This document shows positions 16,969-25,616 of a stretch of DNA of 64,000 nt, in pieces. Every line of letters begins with the position of its first letter. Positions within the stretch are counted from its first letter, which is position 1. The notes below the pieces were generated by a model that saw nothing but the letters and a program-made list of their open reading frames with translations, made no database searches and was not told where the DNA came from. Location: positions 310,001 to 374,000 of the forward strand of contig NZ_JACJVQ010000003.1 of assembly GCF_014212135.1 (NCBI RefSeq). Direction: 5' to 3'. The DNA comes from Cohnella thailandensis (GTDB taxonomy: Bacteria; Bacillota; Bacilli; Paenibacillales; Paenibacillaceae). A program made the position numbers and the translations under genes.

Positions 16969-18762
16969 GTGAAAGTCAAACAAACGCTGGAGAGATGGAT
17001 CCTGCGGGGAACGAGGTCCATGCACCTGCGCGGCAAAATCGTGCTGTTCTACGGGCTGATCGTCTTCATCCCCACCGTCCTCCTCGCCGTGGGCGCGGGC
17101 TTTCTGACCTTCCACAGCGTTCGGGAGAACTACCTGCTGACCATCAAGGAAGCGGTTCGCCAGACCGCCCAGAGCATCGAGTTCCGGAAGCAGAGCTACG
17201 ATCTTCTGGCGACGCGAACCGCGACCGACGGGGAGCTCATCTCCCGGCTGTCCCGGGATTACGCGGACATGGTCGAGCAGCTTGAGACGGTCAATTACGT
17301 CGATCGTTCGTTCCTGCTCACCGCGAAGTATTTGCCGGGGATCGAGGACTTCCGCATTTATCATACGAACGGCAATCTGGTGCAGGACGGCGGCCTCCTA
17401 TGGAAGCCGGAGGACCGGATGCTGGCCGGGATCAAGGAGAGCGATTGGTTCGAGCAGACGATGGGCTCGCATGACATCCTGAGCTGGACCAACGCGCAGA
17501 ACGACCCGCGGAAGCTGATCGTCTCCAGCAAGATCATCGACGGCTACGGCCGCTCCTACGGACTCGTGTATCTTCTGCTGGATTACAACGACGTGTTCGC
17601 GGAGCCGTTCAACCATCCGTTCAGCGGCGCCGGGGACATGTACATCGTCGACAAGGACGAACGCATCATCGCGTCCTCCGAATCGTCCGAGATCGGAGAC
17701 CGGCTCTCCAGCTCCTCCCTGCAGCCTTACTGGAAGCACCAGAACAAGGTGAGCACCCCGATCGGCGGGAAGGTTCTGATCGTCCAGAAGCTCAGCGACA
17801 ATTGGTCGATCGCGGCGCTCGTCCATATCGACCAGATGGAGAAGCAGTCCAAGCACATCTATTACACCGTCGGCGCCAGCATCGCTTTTTTCCTCTTCAT
17901 CTCCGTCTTCGTCATCATGGCCGTGCTGAAGAACGTCGTGTGGCGGATCCGCAAGCTGGGCAACCGCATGACCGATATCTCGCACGGGGTGTTCGAGGTC
18001 ACGGTCAAGAACCGGGACAACGACGAGCTCGGCGAGCTGGAGGTGCTGTTCAACTCGATGTCGGGACGGCTGGGGCGGCTCGTCGAAGAGAACACGCAAG
18101 CGAATCTCAAGGAGAAGGAGCAATCGTTCCAAGCGCTTCAGGCTCAGATCAACCCGCACTTTATCTATAATTCCCTCAGCCTGATCCGCTGGCGTGCGAT
18201 GGATCTGCAGGACGACATGCAGCTGCGCACGATCGACGCTTTGACGACGTTCTACAGGCTGGCTTTGAACAATCGGGTCAACGTAACGCGGATCAAGGAC
18301 GAAGTCGAGCATCTGAAGGCGTATCTGGAGATCCAGCAGCTTCGCTATCCCGGAAGAGTGAACGTGGAATGGGAGATCGAGGAGGAGACGCTGGAGCTCT
18401 ATACGATCAAGCTTCTGCTGCAGCCGATCGTGGAGAATTGCTATCTGCACGGCGGCATCACGAACCGTCCGAACGCCTTCATTCGAATCTCCGTCCGACG
18501 AGAGGAGAATTCGGTGCATTTCCGCGTGTCCGACAACGGCAAAGGCATTAAACCCGAGGTGCTCGACAAAGTACGGAACGGCAGCTACGAGGGGAAAAAC
18601 AACGGCTACGGCATGAACAACATTCGCGAGAGGCTGCGGCTTTATTTCGGACCGGAGGGTCGCCTTGCCGTCGACAGCGTCCGGGACGAAGGAACGGCGG
18701 TCTCGATCCGCATCCCCGTCTGCGAGGAGCGCCCGGAGATCAAACGAGGTGAAGGCACATGA
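16969..18762 (+). CDS. YesM-type sensor histidine kinase
   Basis: 597 residues: TM1 about 23-46, large extracytoplasmic (Cache-like) sensor domain about 47-300, TM2 about 303-325, HAMP, then the His_kinase (LytS/YesM) core QAQINPHFIYNSLSLIRW with phosphoacceptor H397, and an HATPase domain (LLLQPIVENCYLHGG ... DNGKGI ... NGYGMNNIRERL). GTG start at 16969 after GGGGGAG. It is 4-bp overlapped by the YesN-type regulator, and both are embedded in a sugar ABC/glycoside hydrolase cluster, where such pairs sense the extracellular sugar, often through the binding protein. Confidence 0.93.
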   Translation: MKVKQTLERWILRGTRSMHLRGKIVLFYGLIVFIPTVLLAVGAGFLTFHSVRENYLLTIKEAVRQTAQSIEFRKQSYDLLATRTATDGELISRLSRDYADMVEQLETVNYVDRSFLLTAKYLPGIEDFRIYHTNGNLVQDGGLLWKPEDRMLAGIKESDWFEQTMGSHDILSWTNAQNDPRKLIVSSKIIDGYGRSYGLVYLLLDYNDVFAEPFNHPFSGAGDMYIVDKDERIIASSESSEIGDRLSSSSLQPYWKHQNKVSTPIGGKVLIVQKLSDNWSIAALVHIDQMEKQSKHIYYTVGASIAFFLFISVFVIMAVLKNVVWRIRKLGNRMTDISHGVFEVTVKNRDNDELGELEVLFNSMSGRLGRLVEENTQANLKEKEQSFQALQAQINPHFIYNSLSLIRWRAMDLQDDMQLRTIDALTTFYRLALNNRVNVTRIKDEVEHLKAYLEIQQLRYPGRVNVEWEIEEETLELYTIKLLLQPIVENCYLHGGITNRPNAFIRISVRREENSVHFRVSDNGKGIKPEVLDKVRNGSYEGKNNGYGMNNIRERLRLYFGPEGRLAVDSVRDEGTAVSIRIPVCEERPEIKRGEGT

Positions 18763-20375
18763 TTCAGGCATTGATCGTCGACGACGAACCGCTGCATATC
18801 CAAGGACTTCTTAGGCACGTGGACTGGAGACGGCTGGGCTACGAGGTCCCCTTTACGGCGGAATCCGGCGACGACGCGCTCGCCATCCTGGACGATAAGA
18901 AAATCGACGTTCTGATTACCGACGTCTCCATGCCCGGGATGACCGGGATCGAGCTGCTGGCGAGGTGCAAGTCGGATTTTCCCCACCTGCAATCTCTTCT
19001 TACGCTCATGATCAGCGGCTACGACGAGTTCGAATTCGTCCAGGAGGCGATCCATCTCGGGGCGAAGGCTTACGTGCTCAAGCCGATCAAGACGGAGGAG
19101 ATCGAGGAGAAGCTCGCCTCGTTCCGAACGACGATCGAGAAGCGCGACCAGATCGAACGGGAGACGACCTTGCTTAAGGAGAAAGTAACCGGCAGCCTGG
19201 ACGTCGTTCAGGATCGGTTCGTGAACGATTTGATTGAAGGCCGAGCGCATGACGGGGCGCTGATGGAGTCGTGGAGCCGGCTGCTCGACCTTCCCTTAGG
19301 CGTTGAGCATATCCGGATGTTCCTGATCGGGTACGACCGGCTCGATCTGGCCGGGGCGCCGGATGCCCGCCGGCGGATCCTGCTGGCCGACGGCCTTCTG
19401 AAGACCGTTAAGATCGGCTTGTCCGGCTGGGAAGGAACGTATATCGGCAAGACGGGAGCGGACGAGGCGGCGGTCCTCCATCTGAATGCGGAGCCTAGCG
19501 ACCGGGCGAGAATGGAGAAGCAGCTGCAGTTCGTGCAGGAAGTCATCCGGGAGCAGTACGACGCTTCCGTGACGATCGGCGTGAGCCGCGAATGCTACGA
19601 CTGGGAAGAGATTCCCCTGCTCTACAAAGAGATCAAGCACATGATGGCCAACGCCCGTCTGGGCGGCGGAGGCCGGATTCTCTACTTCGACCGGGTCGAG
19701 GCGGAGGACTATCAGGAATATCGATTGAAAGAAGAAGACGTGCCCGAGATCGTCCGCCTGCTGGAGAGAGGCGAAGGCGAGAAAGCGATCGTGCGGTTCA
19801 ACCACGCCTTCGATCTGCTGCTGACGCAGAAGCCGGTCTCCTATTCTTACGTTCAGGCTTTCGCCATGGGGCTCATCAGCGAGCTGGCGCGCAAGATCGG
19901 CCTCGAGAAGCAGGAGGACGGCGACGAGAACATTCTGATCTGGAAAAGGCTGATCGACTGCACGGGAACCGAGGAGATCCGGGACGCGGTACTGGAATAC
20001 ATGGCCCGCTTCGGCCGGACGAACCGGCGGGAGGAGCCCGGACTGCAGCACAATCTCATCCGCCGCATCGCGGAGTATATCGGGGACCATCTGCAGGACC
20101 ACATGACGGTCAAGCAGCTGGCGGAGCAATTTCACTTGAACGCGAGCTATCTCAGCGTATTATTTAAGAAGGAGACCGGCCGGACGATCTCCGACTTCGT
20201 TCAGGAGGCGCGGATGAACAAGGCGAAGGACCTGCTTCGCGATCCGAACGTCAAGATCTACGAGGTGGCGGAACAGGTCGGCTTCCAGACCGCGGCCTAC
20301 TTCGCTTATCTCTTCAAGAAAGTAACGGGAACGACGCCGCAGGAGTACCGCGACTACAACGATTCGACATCATAG
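18759..20375 (+). CDS. YesN-type response regulator with AraC DNA-binding domain
   Basis: 538 residues: receiver domain 1-125 with DDE pocket, phosphoacceptor D55 (LITDVSMPGMTGIE) and K (AYVLKPIK); a middle linker of about 300 residues of unknown fold; C-terminal AraC-type double helix-turn-helix (KQLAEQFHLNASYLSVLFKK ... IYEVAEQVGFQTAAYFAYLF). Start overlaps the kinase stop by 4 bp. It is expected to activate the ABC importer and the GH2 gene in response to the transported sugar. Confidence 0.93.
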   Translation: MIQALIVDDEPLHIQGLLRHVDWRRLGYEVPFTAESGDDALAILDDKKIDVLITDVSMPGMTGIELLARCKSDFPHLQSLLTLMISGYDEFEFVQEAIHLGAKAYVLKPIKTEEIEEKLASFRTTIEKRDQIERETTLLKEKVTGSLDVVQDRFVNDLIEGRAHDGALMESWSRLLDLPLGVEHIRMFLIGYDRLDLAGAPDARRRILLADGLLKTVKIGLSGWEGTYIGKTGADEAAVLHLNAEPSDRARMEKQLQFVQEVIREQYDASVTIGVSRECYDWEEIPLLYKEIKHMMANARLGGGGRILYFDRVEAEDYQEYRLKEEDVPEIVRLLERGEGEKAIVRFNHAFDLLLTQKPVSYSYVQAFAMGLISELARKIGLEKQEDGDENILIWKRLIDCTGTEEIRDAVLEYMARFGRTNRREEPGLQHNLIRRIAEYIGDHLQDHMTVKQLAEQFHLNASYLSVLFKKETGRTISDFVQEARMNKAKDLLRDPNVKIYEVAEQVGFQTAAYFAYLFKKVTGTTPQEYRDYNDSTS

Positions 20376-20406
20376 GTTGGCGCAAAAGAGAACGGAGGAC
20401 GATCGA

Positions 20407-23223
20407 GTGCTTACGAAGATAGATTTGGCGGGAACGTGGAAGCTTCAATTGGACGGGGGAAAAAGCGGGCTGCGGCTGCCATACGGCGATACGATGGAGC
20501 TGCCCGGAACGACGTCGCACGCCCGCAAAGGCGAGCCGAACGACGCTGTCGAAATCAGCCACTTAACGGATGGATACAAATTCGAGGGCTGGGCTTGGTT
20601 CTCGAGGGAAGTGGAGATTCCCGAGCGGCTGGCCGGCAAGACCGTCGCGCTGTTCCTGGAGAGAACCCGGGTCACCGCCCTATGGATCGACGGTCAAGAG
20701 GCGGGAACCCGGAACAGCCTCGGCACGCCTCATCTCTACGAGCTGAAGGAAGGTCTCTCCCCCGGCCGGCATACGATTACGATCCGTGTCGACAACACCG
20801 ATTACCCGACCAAGGGCGGCCACCTGACCTCCCCCGATACCCAAACGAACTGGAACGGGATTACGGGACGGATCGAGCTGCAGTTCTACGGGGAGTCGTA
20901 TTTGCAGGATGTGCAGGTATATCCGAACGTAGCGGATCGGTCGTTCTTGGTGAAGGCTCGGCTTGTCGGAGACGGCGCGGATCGGATGGCCATCTCGGCC
21001 TCCGGCTTTAACGGTCACGATCATGTGGTCGCTGCGCAAGAGTACGCTTTGGGCGGCGAAGAGGTTGAGGCGACGTTCGTTCTGGGGGAAAATGCCCGGC
21101 TATGGAGCGAGGCGAATCCGTTCCTGTATAAGCTGACCGTTCGGCTGCTGGACGCGGATGGCGAAGCGCTGGATACGCATGAGTTGAGCGTCGGCATGCG
21201 GGAGTTCAAAGCCGACGGGGACAAATTCTCGATCAACGGGACCCGTACCTTCCTTCGGGGCAAGCACGACGGCCTTATTTTCCCGCTGACCGGGTTCGCT
21301 CCGACTAGCATCGAGGAGTGGCTGCGCATTCTCGGCATCTCCAAGTCGTACGGAATCAATCACTACCGCTTCCATACGTGCTGCCCTCCGGAAGCCGCCT
21401 TCGAGGCCGCCGATATTCTCGGGATTTACATGGAGCCGGAGCTGCCGTTCTGGGGAACCGTCACGGACGAAACGTACGACAATCATAACGCGGCGGAACA
21501 AGCCTATCTGATCGAGGAAGGCTTCGCCATGATGAAGGCCTTCGGCAATCATCCTTCCTTCGTCATGATGTCTCTCGGCAACGAGCTGTGGGGCAGCAAA
21601 AGCCGGATCTCCGAGATCCTGCGCGCCTACAAGGCCGTCGACGACAGGCACCTGTATACGCAAGGCTCGAACAACTTCCAATTCGTTCCCGTCATTCTGG
21701 AGGAAGAGGACTTCTACACCGGCGTTCGCTTCTCCCGGGATCGCCTGTTCCGCGGGTCGTACGCGATGTGCGACGCCCCTCAAGGCCACGTGCAGCTGGA
21801 TCGGCCGGGTACGAGCAAGGATTACGACGAGCAGATGGTCCCCTCTTCGGCTGGCGGGAGTGATGCCGCCGGGGCCGGGACCGGCGAGAGCGGCACCATT
21901 CAGATTCAGTACGGCACCGAGGCCCGAACAGTGGAAGCGGAGTCGGCCGAGGAGGAGCTTATTCCGCGAATTCCGGTCGTCTCGCACGAGATCGGCCAAT
22001 ACGCCACGTTCCCTCGGTTCGCGGAGATCGAGAAATATACGGGGTCTCTGAAGGCGCGCAACCTTGAAACGTTCCGGGAACGGCTCGAAGCCAAGGGGCT
22101 GGGCTCGCTTGCCGAACGGTACTTCGAGAGCTCCGGGCAGCTGGCCGTGGCTTGCTACAAGGAAGAGCTGGAAGCGGCCTTCCGCTCTCGGAAGCTGGCC
22201 GGCTTCCAAATTCTCGACTTGCAGGACTTCAGCGGGCAGGGCACCGCCCTGGTCGGCATCCTGGACGCGTTCATGGACAGCAAGGGGCTCGTCTCGCCGG
22301 AGGAATGGCGAACGTACTGCTCGGACGCGGTTCTCCTCGCGAGATTCGACAAGTACAATTACGAGTCTGGCGAGCGTTTCGATGCTCATGTCGAGCTGGC
22401 GTATTACCGCGAAGCGCCGTTGCCGTCGCTTGAGCTGAGGTGGGAGCTCCGCGCCGGGGATGCCGTGCTGGCAAGCGGACAGACGGCTGCGTCGGCGCCG
22501 GTTGGCGAGGCCTACGTGGACATCGCCGATTTGAGCTTCGAGCTGCCTTCCGTCGAGGCGATGACGAAGGCCGTATTCTCTCTGGAGCTGGCGAACACGG
22601 ACATTCGCAAAACGTACGATCTGTGGATCTATCCTAAGGAGAAGGCAGTATCCCTGTCAGGCGACGGTCTTCACTGGGCGGAGGAACTGACGGACGACGT
22701 GCTTCGGCTTCTCGAACGCGGTGAGAACGTCCTGCTGACGGCGAAGCCGGAGCTCGCTTCGCGTTCGATCGAGGGAACGTACGCTACCGACTTCTGGTGC
22801 TACCCGATGTTCCGCTCGATCTCCGAGAGCATGGGTAAGCCGACCCCGGTCGGAACGATGGGCCTGCTGATCGAGAACGGGCATCCCGCTCTCGCCGACT
22901 TCCCGAGCGAAGAGCACTCCACGTACCCTTGGTGGACGCTCGTCTCGAATTCCCGCTCGTTTATTCTGGACGACCTCCCGGCGGAGCTTAAGCCGATCGT
23001 CCGGACGATCGACAACTTCGAGCGCAACCACAAGCTCGGCTTCCTGTTCGAATGCCGCGTGGGCAGCGGCAAGCTGCTCCTCTGCGCGCTCGACGCCGAT
23101 AAGGTGCAGGAGGTCCCGGAGGGGCGGCAGTTCCTCTCCAGCCTCGCCCGTTACGCCCGCTCCGAAGCGTTCAAGCCTCAAGCGGAAGTGACGGCGGAAG
23201 AGCTTCGGAAGCTTTTCCAATAA
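20407..23223 (+). CDS. intracellular glycoside hydrolase family 2 enzyme
   Basis: 938 residues, no signal peptide, so it should act on sugar imported by the upstream transporter. N-terminal sugar-binding jelly-roll (LAGTWKLQLDGGKSG ... VEIPERLAGKTVALFLERTR), immunoglobulin-like domain, then a TIM barrel with the acid/base motif SLGNELWGS (E393) and the likely nucleophile in VVSHEIGQY (E528); long C-terminal beta domains follow. GTG start at 20407 chosen because GGAGG (20395-20399) precedes it by 7 bp; an in-frame TTG at 20377 has none. Members of this GH2 branch act on beta-linked sugars; galactoside, glucuronide or other specificity cannot be read from the sequence. Last gene of cluster A. 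Confidence 0.85.
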   Translation: MLTKIDLAGTWKLQLDGGKSGLRLPYGDTMELPGTTSHARKGEPNDAVEISHLTDGYKFEGWAWFSREVEIPERLAGKTVALFLERTRVTALWIDGQEAGTRNSLGTPHLYELKEGLSPGRHTITIRVDNTDYPTKGGHLTSPDTQTNWNGITGRIELQFYGESYLQDVQVYPNVADRSFLVKARLVGDGADRMAISASGFNGHDHVVAAQEYALGGEEVEATFVLGENARLWSEANPFLYKLTVRLLDADGEALDTHELSVGMREFKADGDKFSINGTRTFLRGKHDGLIFPLTGFAPTSIEEWLRILGISKSYGINHYRFHTCCPPEAAFEAADILGIYMEPELPFWGTVTDETYDNHNAAEQAYLIEEGFAMMKAFGNHPSFVMMSLGNELWGSKSRISEILRAYKAVDDRHLYTQGSNNFQFVPVILEEEDFYTGVRFSRDRLFRGSYAMCDAPQGHVQLDRPGTSKDYDEQMVPSSAGGSDAAGAGTGESGTIQIQYGTEARTVEAESAEEELIPRIPVVSHEIGQYATFPRFAEIEKYTGSLKARNLETFRERLEAKGLGSLAERYFESSGQLAVACYKEELEAAFRSRKLAGFQILDLQDFSGQGTALVGILDAFMDSKGLVSPEEWRTYCSDAVLLARFDKYNYESGERFDAHVELAYYREAPLPSLELRWELRAGDAVLASGQTAASAPVGEAYVDIADLSFELPSVEAMTKAVFSLELANTDIRKTYDLWIYPKEKAVSLSGDGLHWAEELTDDVLRLLERGENVLLTAKPELASRSIEGTYATDFWCYPMFRSISESMGKPTPVGTMGLLIENGHPALADFPSEEHSTYPWWTLVSNSRSFILDDLPAELKPIVRTIDNFERNHKLGFLFECRVGSGKLLLCALDADKVQEVPEGRQFLSSLARYARSEAFKPQAEVTAEELRKLFQ

Positions 23224-23235
23224 GATCTCGTATTT

Positions 23236-23284
23236 ACGCAGAGAAGCGACACTGGGGGAGATCCCTGTGCCGCTTCTCTGCGTT
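23236..23284 (+). terminator. long hairpin after the GH2 gene
   Basis: Perfect 13-bp outer stem ACGCAGAGAAGCG / CGCTTCTCTGCGT with a partly paired interior (CTGGGGG/TCCCTG). There is no U-run, but it starts 13 bp after the stop codon and probably ends or protects the transcript. Confidence 0.6.
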
Positions 23285-23360
23285 GTGCGCGAAGTCGCCC
23301 ACTCTCGCCGAAACCTATTTCATCCGATGTCGAAGAATATTTTTCTTCGTCCGCTCCTAT

Positions 23361-23390
23361 ACAGACCCGTTTGGGTCTGTATTTTCTTTC
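23361..23390 (+). terminator. Rho-independent terminator between convergent genes
   Basis: ACAGACCC-GTTT-GGGTCTGT followed by ATTTTCTTTC; lies between the GH2 gene (plus) and the MFS gene (minus). Confidence 0.7.
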
Positions 23391-23397
23391 ACGTGCT

Positions 23398-24606
23398 CTA
23401 AACCGTGCGATTTCTGGAGGCGCCCAAGCCGGACAGGAGCAGCAGAACGCTAACGACAAGAAGCAGCAACAGCGGGAGGTTCCAGCTTGCCGTAAAGTCA
23501 TGAAGCAAACCGAACAAGATCGGTCCGGTTGCCGCCAGCAAGTATCCGACCGATTGCGACATGCCGGACAGAGAAGCGGAATCGAAGGCATCTTTCGTTC
23601 GCAAGCTTAAAAAGATCATGGCCAAGCTGAACGCACATCCCGCTCCAATTCCCAGTAAGACGGTCCACAACGAAATAAGCGCATTTCCTCCGAAATAAAG
23701 ACCTCCCAATGAGACAAACAACAGGAACGTCATGATGATGACCAGCAAACGTTGGTTCTTCATGCGCCCCGCCACGATCGGCACGATGAACGCTACGGGC
23801 AGCGCGGCAATCTGAAACAGCGATAGCATCCAACCGCCGCTGTCTTCATTCAACCCCCGGCTGATCATGATTTCAGGCAGCCAAGCGATCAACACATAGA
23901 ACAAAAGAGACTGCGTCCCCATAAAAATCGTAACCATCCATGCCAGCGGCGAACGCCACAGGCTTCTGCGCTTCAACGCGCCGCTCGTCGCTGCCCCGGC
24001 AGACGCCCGACTCGCCCGGGCTAGAGGCAACCAGAACAGCGCGGCCAACAGAACGAGTACGCCCCAAATGCCGAGCGCGCCATTCCAGCCGAAACCGAGG
24101 TCGCGGGCGACCGGAACGCTGACGCCGGACGCGATCGCCCCGCATAAATTCATTGACACGGAGTAGACGCCGGTCATGAGGCCGACTTGATGAGCAAAAT
24201 CCCGTTTGACCAGACTTGGAATGAGCACGTTGCACGCCGCGATAGCCAACCCGATCAAAGCCGTGCCTGCAAACAAAGAAGCGGTTGCGGTCAACGAACG
24301 GATCGCGATGCCCGCCATGAGCAAAACCAGCGCATAAAGCAGGGTCCTCTCCACCCCGAAACGGCGTGCCAGAACGGGCGCGAACGGCGAGAGCAGCGCG
24401 AAAGCAAGCAACGGCAGCGTAGTGAGCAGACCCGCCGCGGCATTTGACAGTCCGATGGATTCGCGAATCGAACCGACCAATGGGCCTACCGACGTTAGCG
24501 GGGACCGCATGGTCAGCGCGATCAGGACGATGCCGAGGATGACCGGCCAACCCAACGACAACGATTTTCTCGCCATCGTTGACTTCGTAACGCTTCGTAC
24601 GCTCAC
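23398..24606 (-). CDS. MFS transporter of the CynX/NimT family
   Basis: 402 residues, 12 predicted membrane helices. The start LGWPVILGIVLIALTMRSPLTSVGPL is the signature of CynX/YycB-type transporters (cyanate, 2-nitroimidazole and related uptake/efflux). GTG start at 24606 with AAAGGAGG 9 bp upstream; it overlaps the stop of the GntR-type gene by 4 bp, so the two are one operon and the regulator probably controls this transporter. The substrate is unknown. Confidence 0.88.
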   Translation of the reverse strand: MSVRSVTKSTMARKSLSLGWPVILGIVLIALTMRSPLTSVGPLVGSIRESIGLSNAAAGLLTTLPLLAFALLSPFAPVLARRFGVERTLLYALVLLMAGIAIRSLTATASLFAGTALIGLAIAACNVLIPSLVKRDFAHQVGLMTGVYSVSMNLCGAIASGVSVPVARDLGFGWNGALGIWGVLVLLAALFWLPLARASRASAGAATSGALKRRSLWRSPLAWMVTIFMGTQSLLFYVLIAWLPEIMISRGLNEDSGGWMLSLFQIAALPVAFIVPIVAGRMKNQRLLVIIMTFLLFVSLGGLYFGGNALISLWTVLLGIGAGCAFSLAMIFLSLRTKDAFDSASLSGMSQSVGYLLAATGPILFGLLHDFTASWNLPLLLLLVVSVLLLLSGLGASRNRTV

Positions 24607-25295
24607 GGCCGCTCTCCTCCTTTAACCTCAAGAACGGCTTTCGATTCCGCAATATAACGGTGAACCGCCGCCACGGCACGATCGGCGTCTTGATCGAAAA
24701 TCGCTTCGACCAGTTGCCGGTGAATCTCCAAGAAATTCGCATCGGCTTCATATCGAGTCAGGCTTGTAAGCAAATCTTGCGACGCATCCGTGATATGGTT
24801 ATATAATTCGATCAAGATTTCATTATGAGACGCCGCGATGATGCCTTGGTGAAGACGGATATCCTCCGTGACAACGCCATCCAGGTCACCGCGTGCTGCC
24901 GCCCCTTCCCAGCGTTCCAGTTGGAGAAGAAGCTCCCGCGCCTCGTCGTCCGTTCTGCGCCGGGCGGCCAGATGGGCTCCCTCGCGTTCTAGCGCATGCC
25001 GGACTTCCAACGTCTGCAGCGTATCGGAGCGCATGATGCGTTTTTGCAGGACGACTCCCAACGCGCTCGAAGAACAGACGTACGTTCCGTCTCCTTGCTT
25101 CGTCTTCAAGAGTCCCGCGTGAATCAACGCCCGAATGGCTTCCCTCAATGTATTGCGGCTAACATTCAACTCGAGCATCAGCTCCGGTTCGGCCGGAATA
25201 CGCATCCCGACAGCCCATTTGCCGGTTTCGATCAGTTTCTCCATTTGCAATGCGACTTGCTCGACAAGCGTCAGCCGATTCGTTTTCTGAAGCAT
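24603..25295 (-). CDS. GntR-family transcriptional regulator, FadR subgroup
   Basis: 230 residues: winged helix-turn-helix about 10-80 (PAEPELMLELNVSRNTLREA, KQGDGTYVCS) and an all-helical FCD effector domain about 90-220 (RHALEREGAHLAARR ... IRLHQGIIAASHNEILIELY), the FadR class that usually binds a carboxylic acid, often with a metal. GAGG lies 8 bp before ATG 25295. A palindrome at 25323-25339 just upstream is the likely autoregulatory operator. Co-transcribed with the MFS gene. Confidence 0.92.
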   Translation of the reverse strand: MLQKTNRLTLVEQVALQMEKLIETGKWAVGMRIPAEPELMLELNVSRNTLREAIRALIHAGLLKTKQGDGTYVCSSSALGVVLQKRIMRSDTLQTLEVRHALEREGAHLAARRRTDDEARELLLQLERWEGAAARGDLDGVVTEDIRLHQGIIAASHNEILIELYNHITDASQDLLTSLTRYEADANFLEIHRQLVEAIFDQDADRAVAAVHRYIAESKAVLEVKGGERP

Positions 25296-25322
25296 ATGTC
25301 AGTCCTCGTTTCATCAATTTAT

Positions 25323-25339
25323 CAAACATAGGATGTTTG
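25323..25339. promoter_or_regulatory. candidate GntR operator
   Basis: Perfect inverted repeat CAAACAT-AGG-ATGTTTG, 28 bp upstream of the GntR-type start codon. The remainder of the 320-bp gap up to the protease gene holds an AT-rich stretch and, near its right end, the phased repeats listed separately. Confidence 0.55.
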
Positions 25340-25530
25340 GTTAATTGGTATTTTATCATACTTATACCGTGGGGACAATTCCTTGCCTAAAAAACCTGCC
25401 TAAAGGATGATCGATAGACTCTGGTTTATTCGCTCCATTGGAAGGCCCGCGCGTAAGGAATCAAGTGATTTTCAGGCTTATTTTCCCTTGACCCGAGCGA
25501 ACAAGCTCTCTTAACCATCCCTCTTGTTCT

Positions 25531-25570
25531 TTTAGGAACCTTTTAGACTCGTTTAAGCTCCGCTTTAGGT
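25531..25570 (+). promoter_or_regulatory. phased direct repeats upstream of the HtrA-like gene
   Basis: TTTTAG 25531, TTTTAG 25542, TTTAAG 25553 and TTTAGG 25565: four hexamers at 11, 11 and 12 bp, the spacing bound by tandem OmpR-family regulators. They end 46 bp before the start codon. Which regulator binds is unknown; CssR/PhoP-like control would fit an envelope protease. Confidence 0.45.
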
Positions 25571-25616
25571 TCGGGGTGCATGATGGAGTCACAGCAAGCA
25601 AGGGAGGATGATTCGA

